From assembly GCA_027451885.1 (NCBI GenBank), contig DAIDHX010000218.1, forward strand, positions 1 through 64,000: a stretch of DNA of 64,000 nucleotides, read 5' to 3'. Under the pieces are notes generated by a model, which was not told where the DNA came from, did no database searches, and saw only the letters and a program-made list of their open reading frames with translations. Every line of letters begins with the position of its first letter. Position 1 is the stretch's first letter. This document shows, in pieces, positions 35,523 to 44,757 of the stretch. Source of the stretch: Planctomycetales bacterium. GTDB lineage: Bacteria; Planctomycetota; Planctomycetia; Isosphaerales; Isosphaeraceae. A program made the position numbers and the translations under genes.

Positions 35523-37958
35523 TCATGCGTCGGGGTCTCCGTCCGTGGGGTCGTTGGAGTCGTTCGCGGCCTTGGCACGGGCCTTGCGTTCGGCTTTCTT
35601 CTCGAGCCGTTCCTGCTTGCGGGCTTCGCGCATGGCCCTGCGCTCGGCCTGAGTCCGCGGCACGGCGGTCCTGGGCGTGGGCGGCCGTGGCGCAGGTGGC
35701 CTGGGCGTGCTGCGCTTCCCAGCCTCCTCGCCGGGTGGGGGCGGATCAGCCATGGGCGGGCGTGCCGCGCGGCGGCGGAACAGACCCTCAAACGGATTCG
35801 CCGGCAGACCGTCGAGCAATCGATCGAGCCCGCCGAGCCCGATCGCTGCCCCATTCTGGAGCAGGTCGATCCCGAACGACTTCAAGCGCTCGGCAAGCGC
35901 GCTGCCATCAATCCGCGGCTTATCCAGCGTTCCCTTGATCGGCAAGGTCAGCGTGCCCGCCAGCGGACCCGCGCCCCCTTCCTTGCGCCCAAGCGTCAGG
36001 CTCGCTTGCAGGTCGAGCGTGCGATCAAAGCCCACCGTCCCTTCGAATCCCAGGGCGGCAGCGTCTCCCACCGGGATCTTGAGCCCGCGCTGAATGACCT
36101 TGCCTCCAGCGATCTCAAAATCGACCTGATCGCGGAGCACGAGCAACGGCTTCGGCTGCGCGCCGAGCAGCGCGAACAACTCGCTGGCGAGTGGGCCGGG
36201 CAGAAATTTGAGATCGTCGAAGAGCACATCGCCGGTGACGTCGGGCGCCTTCGCCGTGCGATCACCCAGCGGGAACGTGGCGTGCTTGAGCTTCACCGAG
36301 ACCTTGCCGTCGACGCGCGTGGCCCCTTCGAGCACGGGCGCGACGAAGGCGAGCACCCGGTGCGAGACGACCTCGTCGACCGCGGCGTTCTCAAGATAGG
36401 ACGCCTGGTCGAGCCGCAGCACAAAAGCGCCGGCCTCGTTGCGCTCGATCCGGGGCTCGAGATGCAGCCGGCCGCCGTTCAGGCGTGCGTCGATCGGATT
36501 CACCGCGGCCTTGCCTTGCTCGAGCTTCCCGGAAAGATCGACCGACGACAGCCGCATACCGAAGACGTCGAGCGCATCGATCGCCAGCCCGGCCTCGCCG
36601 GAAAGGCCCGCGAGCAGAGTTTCGGGCGTGGTCCCCTCGATCGTTCCCTTGAGCCGCCAGCCGCGCGCGTGGCCCGCGATCCGCGCGCCCGGCTCAATCT
36701 CAGCGGCCATCCTGCGCGAAAGCGCGGCGTAGTCGGGCGTGATCGTGCCCTGGAAGTCGAGCGCGGGTTTCGACGCGTGCTCGAGACTGCCCGCGGCCGT
36801 TGCCGCCAGGTTGAGAGCTTGAATCGCACAGGACGCCAGCTCAAGTCGCTTATTGCCGGCGTGATAGACCCCGCTCGCGACCACATCGACCGGGCCGGCG
36901 GACGCGGCATCTCCGCTCAGTGCGCGTGAGTGCACATCCACTTCGAACGGCCAGGCGTTGCTCTTGCGGTGGAGTGCTCCCTTGCCGTCGATGGCGATTT
37001 TGGGCCCAGATGCGCTGGGATCGGCCTGGAGCGAAAAATCGAGACTGGCCCCTGCCTCGTCGAGCTTGCCCTCGGCCTGGCCGCTCAGGCGGCCGGCGGG
37101 TACCGAAACGAGCAGCCCATCGGCCTTGAACGCGCCGTCGCTGGCGTTGAATAAACACTTGAGGCCATAAGCAGGCGGATTCTGGACTTCACGGCCACGC
37201 GCGTTCAAGTCGGTCTCGATCCGCCAGCGTCCCGAGACCAGCGCTGCGTCGAGTTTACCGCTGAGATCGACGGGAAGATCCTCCAGGGGCCAGCCCGCGG
37301 GCGCGACCTTGAGACTGAGATCATGCCGCCCCCGGGCGTCGACCTGTGTTCGCGACCGTTCGCCCGAGATCGCGAGCCTGCCCGAGCTCTTCCGATCGAG
37401 CAGCTTGAGATCCCAGGTCACAGGCGAAGCCCCCTGCCCCAGATCGAGGACCACATTCGCCTCGTCCGCATGAAACGGCCGCGGCAAGGAAGCGTCGCGA
37501 AACTGGAGCTCGGCCTTCTTGACCACGATTGTGAGCCGCCACGTGGGACGGTCGCTGACGAACGGGCGGAGCGTCTCATAAAGGTCGACCGAGCCGTCAG
37601 CCGCGCGTTCGATATCGAGCTTGCCATATTCGAACTCAAAGACCGCCGGCGGCCTGCGCCCGAGCAGAATGTCAATGAGCGTCCAGGAGAGCGTGGCTTC
37701 CACGCCGTCCACCACGGCGTCCCCTTGCGCGTCGTAGAGAATGAAGTGATCGATCCGTGTCGGCTCGGTCCAGCTCAGGTCGAGATGGTCGAGCCAGAGA
37801 CCCGACGGGGCGAGCATTAAATTGGCACGCCGCACGACCTCTTGCTCCACGGGCAAGAACGCGATCAGCTTCGGGAGCATGAAGCCCAGCCCAAGCAGCC
37901 CAATGAAGAGTGCCACGCCCAGCCAGGCCAACCCGCGTTTCCATCGAGATTTCGCCAT
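35523..37958 (-). CDS. AsmA/TamB-like envelope protein
   Basis: The 811-aa protein has an N-terminal membrane helix (WLGVALFIGLLGLGFMLPKLI) followed by a long beta-rich region with the strand pattern of AsmA-like proteins, which span or act between the two membranes in lipid or outer-membrane homeostasis. A central part contains LNGGRLHLEPRIERN, like the AsmA C-terminal domain. An unusual C-terminal tail of about 80 residues is rich in Pro, Arg, Lys and Glu and probably disordered. The ATG at 37958 has GGAG upstream; an ATG at 37970 is also possible, and the further open frame is not coding-like. Confidence 0.7.
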   Translation of the reverse strand: MAKSRWKRGLAWLGVALFIGLLGLGFMLPKLIAFLPVEQEVVRRANLMLAPSGLWLDHLDLSWTEPTRIDHFILYDAQGDAVVDGVEATLSWTLIDILLGRRPPAVFEFEYGKLDIERAADGSVDLYETLRPFVSDRPTWRLTIVVKKAELQFRDASLPRPFHADEANVVLDLGQGASPVTWDLKLLDRKSSGRLAISGERSRTQVDARGRHDLSLKVAPAGWPLEDLPVDLSGKLDAALVSGRWRIETDLNARGREVQNPPAYGLKCLFNASDGAFKADGLLVSVPAGRLSGQAEGKLDEAGASLDFSLQADPSASGPKIAIDGKGALHRKSNAWPFEVDVHSRALSGDAASAGPVDVVASGVYHAGNKRLELASCAIQALNLAATAAGSLEHASKPALDFQGTITPDYAALSRRMAAEIEPGARIAGHARGWRLKGTIEGTTPETLLAGLSGEAGLAIDALDVFGMRLSSVDLSGKLEQGKAAVNPIDARLNGGRLHLEPRIERNEAGAFVLRLDQASYLENAAVDEVVSHRVLAFVAPVLEGATRVDGKVSVKLKHATFPLGDRTAKAPDVTGDVLFDDLKFLPGPLASELFALLGAQPKPLLVLRDQVDFEIAGGKVIQRGLKIPVGDAAALGFEGTVGFDRTLDLQASLTLGRKEGGAGPLAGTLTLPIKGTLDKPRIDGSALAERLKSFGIDLLQNGAAIGLGGLDRLLDGLPANPFEGLFRRRAARPPMADPPPPGEEAGKRSTPRPPAPRPPTPRTAVPRTQAERRAMREARKQERLEKKAERKARAKAANDSNDPTDGDPDA

Positions 37959-38191
37959 CAGGCTCCGCATCCTGGGGTATGCGAGGAAACGACCGCCCAC
38001 GCCGCCGCAAGAGCAATTCGTTCCGCGGGGGAGAATCTTGTCCTCCCAGGGTAACCGATCCGCCCTGCGAGATTCAGGCCAATTGTGGCGTTGATCCACG
38101 CGTCGGTCCGTTGTTGAACACGCCTCACACCTATGTGACAGTACGAACGCGAAGAATTCGTGAGGGCTGCGAACCGGGAGACGAGGGGACG

Positions 38192-39658
38192 ATGAACCAG
38201 GGATCGGAATCGAGTGCAGCCACCGGCTCGGCGGGAACGACCGCCCCGCGCTGGGCGTGGCTGGTGTGCTGGCTGATGTTCGCGGCGACCTCGCTGAACT
38301 ACATGGACCGGCAGACGGTTTCGCTCGTGCGTCCCCAGCTTCGTGAGGCGTTCCACATCCAGACGGACGCCGAGTTCGGCTGGGTGCTCTCGGCATTCAT
38401 CATGATTTACGCGCTCTTCCAGGCGCCGGCGGGGTATCTGGTCGACCGGTTTGACCTGGGGCGTTGCTATGCGTTCGCGGTGGCGTTCTGGTCACTGGCG
38501 GCCGTGGCCACGGCGTTTGCTCCATCGCTCGGTTTTCTGATCGTGTGCCGGGCGCTGCTGGGTGTGGGGGAGTCGTTCAACTGGCCGTGTGCGTTGCGCG
38601 TGACGGGCCGTGTCTTGCCGCCGTCCGCGCGCGGGCTCGGCAACGGCATCTTCAACTCGGGCGCGGCCGTTGGCGCTGTGTTGACGCCGCTGGTGGTAAC
38701 GTATCTGGTCACCGCCTACAACTGGCGTGCGGCGTTTCTGGCGGTGGGCGTCCTCGGCTTTGTGTGGGTCGTCGTCTGGCTGTTCGCGATCCAGGGACCG
38801 CGCCGTGGCGATCTTGCCCGCCGCGAAGAGCCTCTCTTCCGGATTGAAACCAGCACGCAGCCTGTTGCCCTTCACCTGTACGCGGCGTACTTCGTGGTCG
38901 GGCTGCTCGCCCTGGTGTCCGCAATCTCCGCTCTATGGTTCGGAATGGTCGCGCTTTGGCTGGCCGTCGCCGTGCTCGTTCTGGGGCCGCCACTCGCCGC
39001 GCTCGGGTCGCCCCACGATCCCCGGCTGGCGCCCTGGGCACGTAGCCTCGCGGTCATCGCAAGGCTACGTTCGTTCTGGCTGGTCGCGCTTGCCTCGGTC
39101 TCCATCAACCTGTGCTGGCACTTCCTCATCAACTGGGTTCCCTCGTTCCTCAATGCCGATCGCGGATTCGATTACCAGTCGAGCAACTACCTCAGCATGA
39201 TCCCGTTTCTGGCAGCGGATCTGGGCAACCTGGGTGGAGGCTGGCTCTCGCGCCAGCTCTCACGGCACGGGTCGGCCACAATGCGCGGCCGGTTCCTGAT
39301 CCTGGTCCTCGGCACCCTGCTCGCCACCGCTGGCCCCTGGGTTGGTCTTGTACAGAACCAGTCCGCGGTAATCGTGCTCGTTGCGCTCATGGCCGCGGGC
39401 ACGGCCGCCTTCATGGCAGTGTACTTCGCCTTCGCCCAGGAAGTCTCAATCGCCCATGCGGGGCTTGTTGTCGGCTACCTGGGGGCGATCGGAAACCTGG
39501 CCGTCGCTGGCTTTCAACCCCTCGCGGGACATGTAAAGGATGTCACCGGATCCTTCGCGCCGGTGTTCGTGCTCGTCGGGCTCTTGCCCATCGTTGCGCT
39601 CGCTGCACTCGCCGGGTCGCACTGGCTCGGAGACACCCGCTCGCGGGCGCAAGCGTAA
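38192..39658 (+). CDS. MFS transporter (ACS/hexuronate-type)
   Basis: The 488-aa protein has 12 helices and the MFS signature YLVDRFDLGRCYA between helices 2 and 3. LNYMDRQTVSLVRPQLREAF and GESFNWPCALRVTGR are features of the anion:cation symporter group that takes up sugar acids such as galacturonate or hexuronates. The exact substrate is unknown. A GAGGGGAC ribosome site precedes the ATG. A TCACA-N4-TGTGA palindrome lies 55-70 bp upstream and might be an operator. Confidence 0.85.
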   Translation: MNQGSESSAATGSAGTTAPRWAWLVCWLMFAATSLNYMDRQTVSLVRPQLREAFHIQTDAEFGWVLSAFIMIYALFQAPAGYLVDRFDLGRCYAFAVAFWSLAAVATAFAPSLGFLIVCRALLGVGESFNWPCALRVTGRVLPPSARGLGNGIFNSGAAVGAVLTPLVVTYLVTAYNWRAAFLAVGVLGFVWVVVWLFAIQGPRRGDLARREEPLFRIETSTQPVALHLYAAYFVVGLLALVSAISALWFGMVALWLAVAVLVLGPPLAALGSPHDPRLAPWARSLAVIARLRSFWLVALASVSINLCWHFLINWVPSFLNADRGFDYQSSNYLSMIPFLAADLGNLGGGWLSRQLSRHGSATMRGRFLILVLGTLLATAGPWVGLVQNQSAVIVLVALMAAGTAAFMAVYFAFAQEVSIAHAGLVVGYLGAIGNLAVAGFQPLAGHVKDVTGSFAPVFVLVGLLPIVALAALAGSHWLGDTRSRAQA

Positions 39659-39686
39659 GAAGGCTCACGCCCGGCTCGATCGCCTT

Positions 39687-39929
39687 TCAGTCCCGCCCTT
39701 GCACCGTGAGCGGCACAATCATGCCCATGATCACGATGACAAGCGCAGCCACCGAGGACATCAGGACGCCCATCAGCACTTCCCAGGGCGTCCGCGCCAC
39801 GCGTGTGACCGCCCCAATCGCAATCACCATGAGGATCGGCCCCGCGGCGAAGCAGATCCACTGCGCAACCCGCGCAGCGGTCCATTCAGACATGATCCGC
39901 AACCCCACCAGCCGCCGAACGACAGACAT
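39687..39929 (-). CDS. Small two-helix membrane protein, 80 aa
   Basis: Two hydrophobic helices (about residues 20-42 and 50-75) make up most of the protein; no family is recognised. It is convergent with the MFS gene, 28 bp from its end. The ribosome site is moderate, and a start at the internal Met (39893) would keep both helices. Confidence 0.55.
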   Translation of the reverse strand: MSVVRRLVGLRIMSEWTAARVAQWICFAAGPILMVIAIGAVTRVARTPWEVLMGVLMSSVAALVIVIMGMIVPLTVQGRD

Positions 39930-40198
39930 GGGAATCTCGCCCTCGAGTGATCGGGAAGTCGTCTGGAACTAGACTGTCATGACAAATGTAACAGGCACAG
40001 CACAGCCAGTCAACGTCCCAGCCTGGGGAGCCGGATCGCCGTGAATTTAGAGGGACTGGGCAAGGCTGTAAAAGCCAGCGGATTGAACTGGACGAGCGGG
40101 AGGATTTGTGACAGGATCCGCGAACATTTCTCGACATCCTCTCAGGTGCACGCGGGCGACAGATGTTGGATTCGACCCATGGAAGGGCGGGCAAAACC

Positions 40199-40447
40199 AT
40201 GCGCAAGGCGATTCCCTGGCTGATGTCGGGATGGATCCTGGCGGCGGGGGCAGGCTGCGAACATAACCGCTGGGGCGTGCGGAAGGATGATCCATCGTCC
40301 CAGCAAGAGGAGAGCGACTCGACATCGAAGGTGATCGGCGGGGATGGCGACACGAGCGGCAAGAGCATCTTGAAGGGGACGCGCAGGTCGGGGGGCTGGA
40401 GCTCCGAAGCGCGCGATATTGAGCGCGACCTGGGCGTGGGATCGTGA
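40199..40447 (+). CDS. Small lipoprotein, 82 aa
   Basis: A short signal (MRKAIPWLMSGWILAAGAGC) ends in a lipobox with cysteine at residue 20, so the mature protein of about 60 residues is lipid-anchored. The rest is polar, rich in Ser, Asp and Gly, and probably unstructured. No ribosome site of note is seen. It directly precedes the YraN-type gene. Confidence 0.6.
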   Translation: MRKAIPWLMSGWILAAGAGCEHNRWGVRKDDPSSQQEESDSTSKVIGGDGDTSGKSILKGTRRSGGWSSEARDIERDLGVGS

Positions 40448-40478
40448 TCGCGGCCGTCTCGCGTGCTACGATCGCGGC

Positions 40479-40862
40479 ATGGATGCTCAGGTACGCGCAT
40501 TCTGGAACCGGCTGCTGGGCGATCGCGGCGAGCGAGCGGCGATCCAGTTCCTTGCGCGTAAGGGTATACGTTTAATCAAGCGTGGATTTCGCGTGCGCGA
40601 GGGGGAGATCGACCTGATCGCGCGTGATGGCGACACATTGGTATTTGTGGAAGTGAAGTCGCGCCTGACGGGCTCGCCCGCGGAGGCTGTGGACCTGGAA
40701 AAGCAGCGTAGGGTTTGCCGGGCCGCGCTTAGGTTCTTGAGACGCGAGCGCCTGCTCGGAGTGCGCTGCCGGTTTGATGTGGTGGCGGTGGTCTGGCCCG
40801 GCGCTCGCGGCCAGCCCCGGGTTGAACACTTCCCAGCCGCGTTCGAATTCGCCGCCGACTAG
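40479..40862 (+). CDS. YraN/UPF0102 family endonuclease-like protein
   Basis: The 127-aa protein shows the family landmarks GERAAIQFLARKGIRLIKRGFRV, EGEIDLIARDGDTLVFVEVKSR and RFDVVAV. The E-x-D...EVK arrangement is a PD-(D/E)XK-type nuclease core like archaeal Holliday junction resolvases. The cellular role of the family is not settled. Its end overlaps the convergent oxidoreductase gene by four bases. Confidence 0.9.
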   Translation: MDAQVRAFWNRLLGDRGERAAIQFLARKGIRLIKRGFRVREGEIDLIARDGDTLVFVEVKSRLTGSPAEAVDLEKQRRVCRAALRFLRRERLLGVRCRFDVVAVVWPGARGQPRVEHFPAAFEFAAD

Positions 40863-41863
40863 CCGCTGATCGAAGCCAGGAGCCGGTCGAGCGCGTGCAT
40901 CTGCGCCAGGCCATCCTCGGCTGGATCGACGAGCGCGCCCGCCGCGACCGAAGCCGCGAAGGCGTCGACCATGGCGGAGTACTGATTCACCGGCTCGAAC
41001 GTGAGCGTCTCGGTCTGTGCGCCCGTGTTGGAGAGATACGCCTCGGACGCGTACCGAGCAACATGCGCAACAGCAGGAGCATTCTGCGGCGGTAGGTATG
41101 CGTCAGGCACCTCGATTGTGCCTCGGTCGCCAACAAGCTGGTAACGGCAGCAAAACGGCTGCTCGAACGAGCAATCGATCGCGGCCAGGATACCGCCGGG
41201 GAATTCCAGGCTGGCGACGACCGACAGGTCGACGCCGGTGTGGCCGACGTGCGCGGTCGCGAAGGCCCGCAGCGGCTCCGACCCCGCGAACAGCCGCGCG
41301 GTACTCACGCCGTAACAGCCCACGTCCCAGAGCGCACCACCGCCGCGCTTGGGATCAAGCCGCCAGTCGTCCCCTTCCATCGTGAACGAGAACGAGGCCC
41401 GAATCAGCCGAAGCTTGCCGATCGCGCCTGAGTCCAGAAGCGAACGCACCGCCAGCGTGCGCGGTTGGTGCCGCCACATGAAGGCTTCCATCAGGATCAC
41501 GCCGCGGCTCCGGCAATGCTCCACCATTCGCCCGGCCTCGGGTGCGTCCAGGGCGAGCGGCTTCTCGCACAGAACATGCTTGCCGCGGTCGGCCGCGCGG
41601 AGCACCCACTCCAGATGCAGCTCGTTCGGCAGCGGAATGTACACGGCGTCGATCGCGGGATCGTCGACGAGCGCTTCGTAAGAGCCAAGCGGCCGCGGGA
41701 TCGCGAACTCGCGAGCCCACTGGTCCGCGACTGTTTGCTCCCGGCTGGCAATCGCGTCGAGCGACCCCGATCTTGATCCGCGAATGCCTGGAATCAGCCC
41801 TCTGCGCGAAATCCGCGCACAGCCCATGATTCCCCAACGCAGCGGTTTCGTGTCCATTCGCAT
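40859..41863 (-). CDS. Gfo/Idh/MocA family oxidoreductase
   Basis: The 334-aa protein has an N-terminal Rossmann fold (LRWGIMGCARISRRGLIPGI), the EKPLALD motif whose lysine is catalytic, and the conserved C-terminal GGGALWDVGCYGVSTAR segment. Such enzymes oxidise or reduce sugars and inositols with NAD(P). No substrate can be assigned, but it is divergent from a sugar ABC importer, which suits a sugar-catabolic role. An AAGGGGGG ribosome site lies before the start. Confidence 0.9.
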   Translation of the reverse strand: MRMDTKPLRWGIMGCARISRRGLIPGIRGSRSGSLDAIASREQTVADQWAREFAIPRPLGSYEALVDDPAIDAVYIPLPNELHLEWVLRAADRGKHVLCEKPLALDAPEAGRMVEHCRSRGVILMEAFMWRHQPRTLAVRSLLDSGAIGKLRLIRASFSFTMEGDDWRLDPKRGGGALWDVGCYGVSTARLFAGSEPLRAFATAHVGHTGVDLSVVASLEFPGGILAAIDCSFEQPFCCRYQLVGDRGTIEVPDAYLPPQNAPAVAHVARYASEAYLSNTGAQTETLTFEPVNQYSAMVDAFAASVAAGALVDPAEDGLAQMHALDRLLASISG

Positions 41864-41965
41864 CCCCCCCTTGAGCTTCGCAAGTGTTCAACTTACCCCG
41901 CGCGGAGCGGCATCACAACCGGGCGATCCCGCCGAGTGACAAGCACGGTTTGCCTGGCCGTCGGC

Positions 41966-41995
41966 TTGACTCATGCCTTTGCAGGCTCCTACGAT
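41966..41995 (+). promoter_or_regulatory. Candidate promoter of the sugar ABC importer operon
   Basis: TTGACT (41966-41971) and TACGAT (41990-41995) are spaced by 18 bp and end about 46 bp before the binding-protein ATG, in the gap between divergent genes. Confidence 0.5.
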
Positions 41996-42041
41996 CACAC
42001 TTCTCTCACACAGGCTTGTCAGAGCGAGCGAGGTACGCATC

Positions 42042-43118
42042 ATGTCGGCTGCCACAAGGCCAGGCGCGCGGGCCGCGGTTTTCAGGCTGTTCTTGAGCAT
42101 GGCATGGCTGTGCCTGCTGGTGGCTGGCTGCGGCGAGCCGGGCCCGGCGGGCAGCCCCGCAGCCACATCCTCCGCCGCCCGCTCGGTGGTGCTCGTCGGC
42201 TTCGATTCGAGCGAGCCGCTCGTCGATGCGCTCGGCAAGGGCAAGATCCAGGGGCTCGTGGTTCAGAATCCGATCGCCATGGGTGAGACCGCGGTCAAAA
42301 CAATGGTCGCGCACCTGGAAGGCAAGAAGGTCGAGACGCAGATTTCGACCGGGGAGACGGTTGTCACGCCCCAGAACATGAAGGATCCTGCGATCGACCG
42401 CCTGATTCACCCGCCGCAGCTTGAAAACAGCGGCGGCGCCAGCCTTTCGGGCGCCCGGGCCAAGAAGTGGCGCGTGATGGTGATCCCCAAGGGCACAACC
42501 CACGAATTCTGGAAGTCGATCCACGCCGGTGCGCAGAAGGCGGCGGACGAGCTGGGCAGCGTCGAGGTCGTCTGGCAGGGTCCGCAGAAGGAAGACGACC
42601 GGGTGCAGCAGATCCAGCTTGTGCAAAGCGCGATCGCGGCCGGAGTCGACGGCATCATCCTGGCGCCGCTGGACGCCAGGGCGCTTGTGGACCCGGTGGA
42701 AAGCGCGGTCGCCAAGGGGGTTCCCGTACTGATCTTCGACTCCGCGCTCGAGTCCAACAGGATCGTGAGCTACGTGGCCACCAACAACTACAACGGCGGA
42801 GCCCTGGCCGCGCGCAGACTGGGCGAGGTGCTCAAGGGCAAGGGAAACGTGATCCTGCTTCGCTATGCGGTCGGCTCCGAAAGCACGGAACAGCGCGAGA
42901 AGGGATTCACCGACACACTCTCGAAGGAGTTTCCGCAGATCAAGCTGATCTCCGACAGCGAATACGCCGGGCCGACCTCCGACACCGCCCAGCAGAAGGC
43001 GCAGAGCCTGGTCACGCTCCACAGCAGTGGAGTCGATGGCATCTTCTGCCCCAACGAGTCGAGCACCGACGGCATGCTCCGCGCGCTCGAGTCCGCGGGG
43101 ATGATCAGCAGCAAGTAG
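42042..43118 (+). CDS. Sugar ABC substrate-binding lipoprotein with circularly permuted order
   Basis: The 358-aa protein is a lipoprotein (lipobox ending at Cys30, LLVAGC) of the RbsB-like periplasmic binding family. Its parts are in permuted order. Residues about 48-127 (VVLVGFDSSEPL, GLVVQNP, VKTMVAHLEGKKVE, VTPQN) correspond to the segment that ends normal family members. A 13-residue Gly/Ser linker follows (about 128-140). Residues 141-358, beginning WRVMVIPKGTTHEFWKS, correspond to the normal beginning and stop at MLRALESAGMISSK, where homologues continue into VGFD. The sugar-contact Asp55 (GFD) and Gln75 are kept. A conserved reading frame and an intact importer downstream argue against decay. 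The ligand is probably a sugar. Confidence 0.85.
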   Translation: MSAATRPGARAAVFRLFLSMAWLCLLVAGCGEPGPAGSPAATSSAARSVVLVGFDSSEPLVDALGKGKIQGLVVQNPIAMGETAVKTMVAHLEGKKVETQISTGETVVTPQNMKDPAIDRLIHPPQLENSGGASLSGARAKKWRVMVIPKGTTHEFWKSIHAGAQKAADELGSVEVVWQGPQKEDDRVQQIQLVQSAIAAGVDGIILAPLDARALVDPVESAVAKGVPVLIFDSALESNRIVSYVATNNYNGGALAARRLGEVLKGKGNVILLRYAVGSESTEQREKGFTDTLSKEFPQIKLISDSEYAGPTSDTAQQKAQSLVTLHSSGVDGIFCPNESSTDGMLRALESAGMISSK

Positions 43119-43154
43119 CGCCTTCTGGCCGGACACGAGAGAAAGGCACGGCCC

Positions 43155-44636
43155 ATGCGGCTTGAGATGCGCGATGTATCGAAGTCGTTCGGCCCGACCC
43201 GGGCGCTCGAGGGCGTGTCGCTGGCCGTCGATGGAGGCGAGATCCGGGCCTTGATCGGAGAAAACGGCGCGGGCAAGAGCACGCTCATGAAGATCCTGAG
43301 CGGGGCGATCCGGCCGGATACGGGCACAATCACCCTCGACGGCGAACCCTTCGCGCCCAGCGGCCCGCGCCAGGCCCGCGACCGCGGCGTCGCCATGATC
43401 TACCAGGAAATCGCGCTCGCGCCTGATCTCACGGTCGAGGCGAACATCATGCTCGGCCGCGAGCTCTCCACATACGGCCTGGTGCGCGGACGCGCGCATC
43501 GCCGTATCGTGCGTGAGACGCTCGAATTGCTCGACCACCCCGACATCCATCCGGCGATCAAGGTGCGCTCGCTCTCCATCGGCGCCCAGCAGCTTGTGGA
43601 GATCGCCCGCGCGCTCACCGCGAACGCCCGGGTGCTCGTGCTCGACGAGCCCACAAGCTCGCTCACCGGGCGCGACGCCGAGCGGCTGTTCCAGCTCGTC
43701 GAGCGGTTGCGAGACCGCGGCATGGCCATCGTTTACATCAGCCATTTCCTCGAGGAATCGCGGCGGATCGCCCAGACTTTCACCGTGCTCCGCGACGGCA
43801 AGAACGCGGCGGATGGCCTGCTTGCCCAAACGAGCGAAGAGGCGATCATCGCGGCGATGGTTGGGCGCGACCTGAACGAGCTGTTCCCACAGGTGCCAAG
43901 GACGATCGGCGAGCCCATTCTCGATCTCCGCGACGTGGCTCTGCATCCGGAGTCTCAAAGCGGGCTGGTGCTCCACCGCGGCGAGGTCGTGGGGCTGGCC
44001 GGGCTCGTGGGCGCGGGCCGAACAAGCCTGCTGCGCGCGATCTATGGCCTTGATCCCGTGCGCACCGGCGTGGTGCGGGTGGCCGGCTATCCCGCCAGGA
44101 ACGCCGGCCCGGCCGAGCGCATCCGCCAGGGAGTGGGCTTTGCCAGCGAGGATCGCAAGACCGAGGGCCTTGCGCTTTCGCGCTCGATCGAGGACAACAT
44201 CACCCTCTCCGCGCTCGACCGGCACTCCCAGCGCGGATTCCTGCGCCTGGGCCAACGCAGGGCCGAGGCGGCCGAGCTCATGCGCAAGCTCGCCGTCAAG
44301 GCGCGTGGCCCGCGGGAACGGGTCGGCAACCTCTCCGGCGGCAACCAGCAGAAGGTCGCGCTCGCACGCCTGCTCCACCAGCACGCTCATGTGTTCCTGC
44401 TCGACGAACCCACCCGCGGCATCGATGTGGGCTCCAAGGCCGAAATCTACCGCATGATCGGCGAGCAGGCCGCCCAGGGCGCGGCGATCCTGATCGCCAG
44501 CTCGTACCTGCCCGAACTCTTCGGCGTCTGCGACCGCATCGCCGTGATGTCCCGCGGCCGAATCTTCCCCGCCCGGCCCACGCACGAATGGACCGAGCAC
44601 AAGGTCATGGAGCTGGCCACCCAGCTTTCGAGCTGA
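43155..44636 (+). CDS. Sugar ABC transporter ATP-binding protein (RbsA/MglA type)
   Basis: The 493-aa protein has two ABC domains. The first has Walker A GENGAGKS, the Q-loop YQE, signature LSIGAQQ and Walker B VLVLDEPTSSL. The second has a variant Walker A (GLVGAGRTSLL), signature LSGGNQQK and VFLLDEPTRGID. This tandem form with a degenerate second P-loop is usual in the carbohydrate uptake transporter 2 family. It energises the permease encoded next. It follows the binding-protein gene after 36 bp. Confidence 0.95.
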   Translation: MRLEMRDVSKSFGPTRALEGVSLAVDGGEIRALIGENGAGKSTLMKILSGAIRPDTGTITLDGEPFAPSGPRQARDRGVAMIYQEIALAPDLTVEANIMLGRELSTYGLVRGRAHRRIVRETLELLDHPDIHPAIKVRSLSIGAQQLVEIARALTANARVLVLDEPTSSLTGRDAERLFQLVERLRDRGMAIVYISHFLEESRRIAQTFTVLRDGKNAADGLLAQTSEEAIIAAMVGRDLNELFPQVPRTIGEPILDLRDVALHPESQSGLVLHRGEVVGLAGLVGAGRTSLLRAIYGLDPVRTGVVRVAGYPARNAGPAERIRQGVGFASEDRKTEGLALSRSIEDNITLSALDRHSQRGFLRLGQRRAEAAELMRKLAVKARGPRERVGNLSGGNQQKVALARLLHQHAHVFLLDEPTRGIDVGSKAEIYRMIGEQAAQGAAILIASSYLPELFGVCDRIAVMSRGRIFPARPTHEWTEHKVMELATQLSS

Positions 44637-44757
44637 CAAAACAGGCACCAGGAGCGGGTTGCCGCCCGCTCCCGCGTCGCATATCCTCGGGCAAACGCCG
44701 CGCCCGCGTTCCGATGTCACGACAACGCGGCAGCCATTTCTCCGCCAGGGGGTACGC

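Noticed and set aside
38130-38150. TCACA-N4-TGTGA palindrome as a CRP/FNR-type site
   Set aside because: The half-sites are in the reverse order and spacing of known CRP sites. It is mentioned only as a possible operator.
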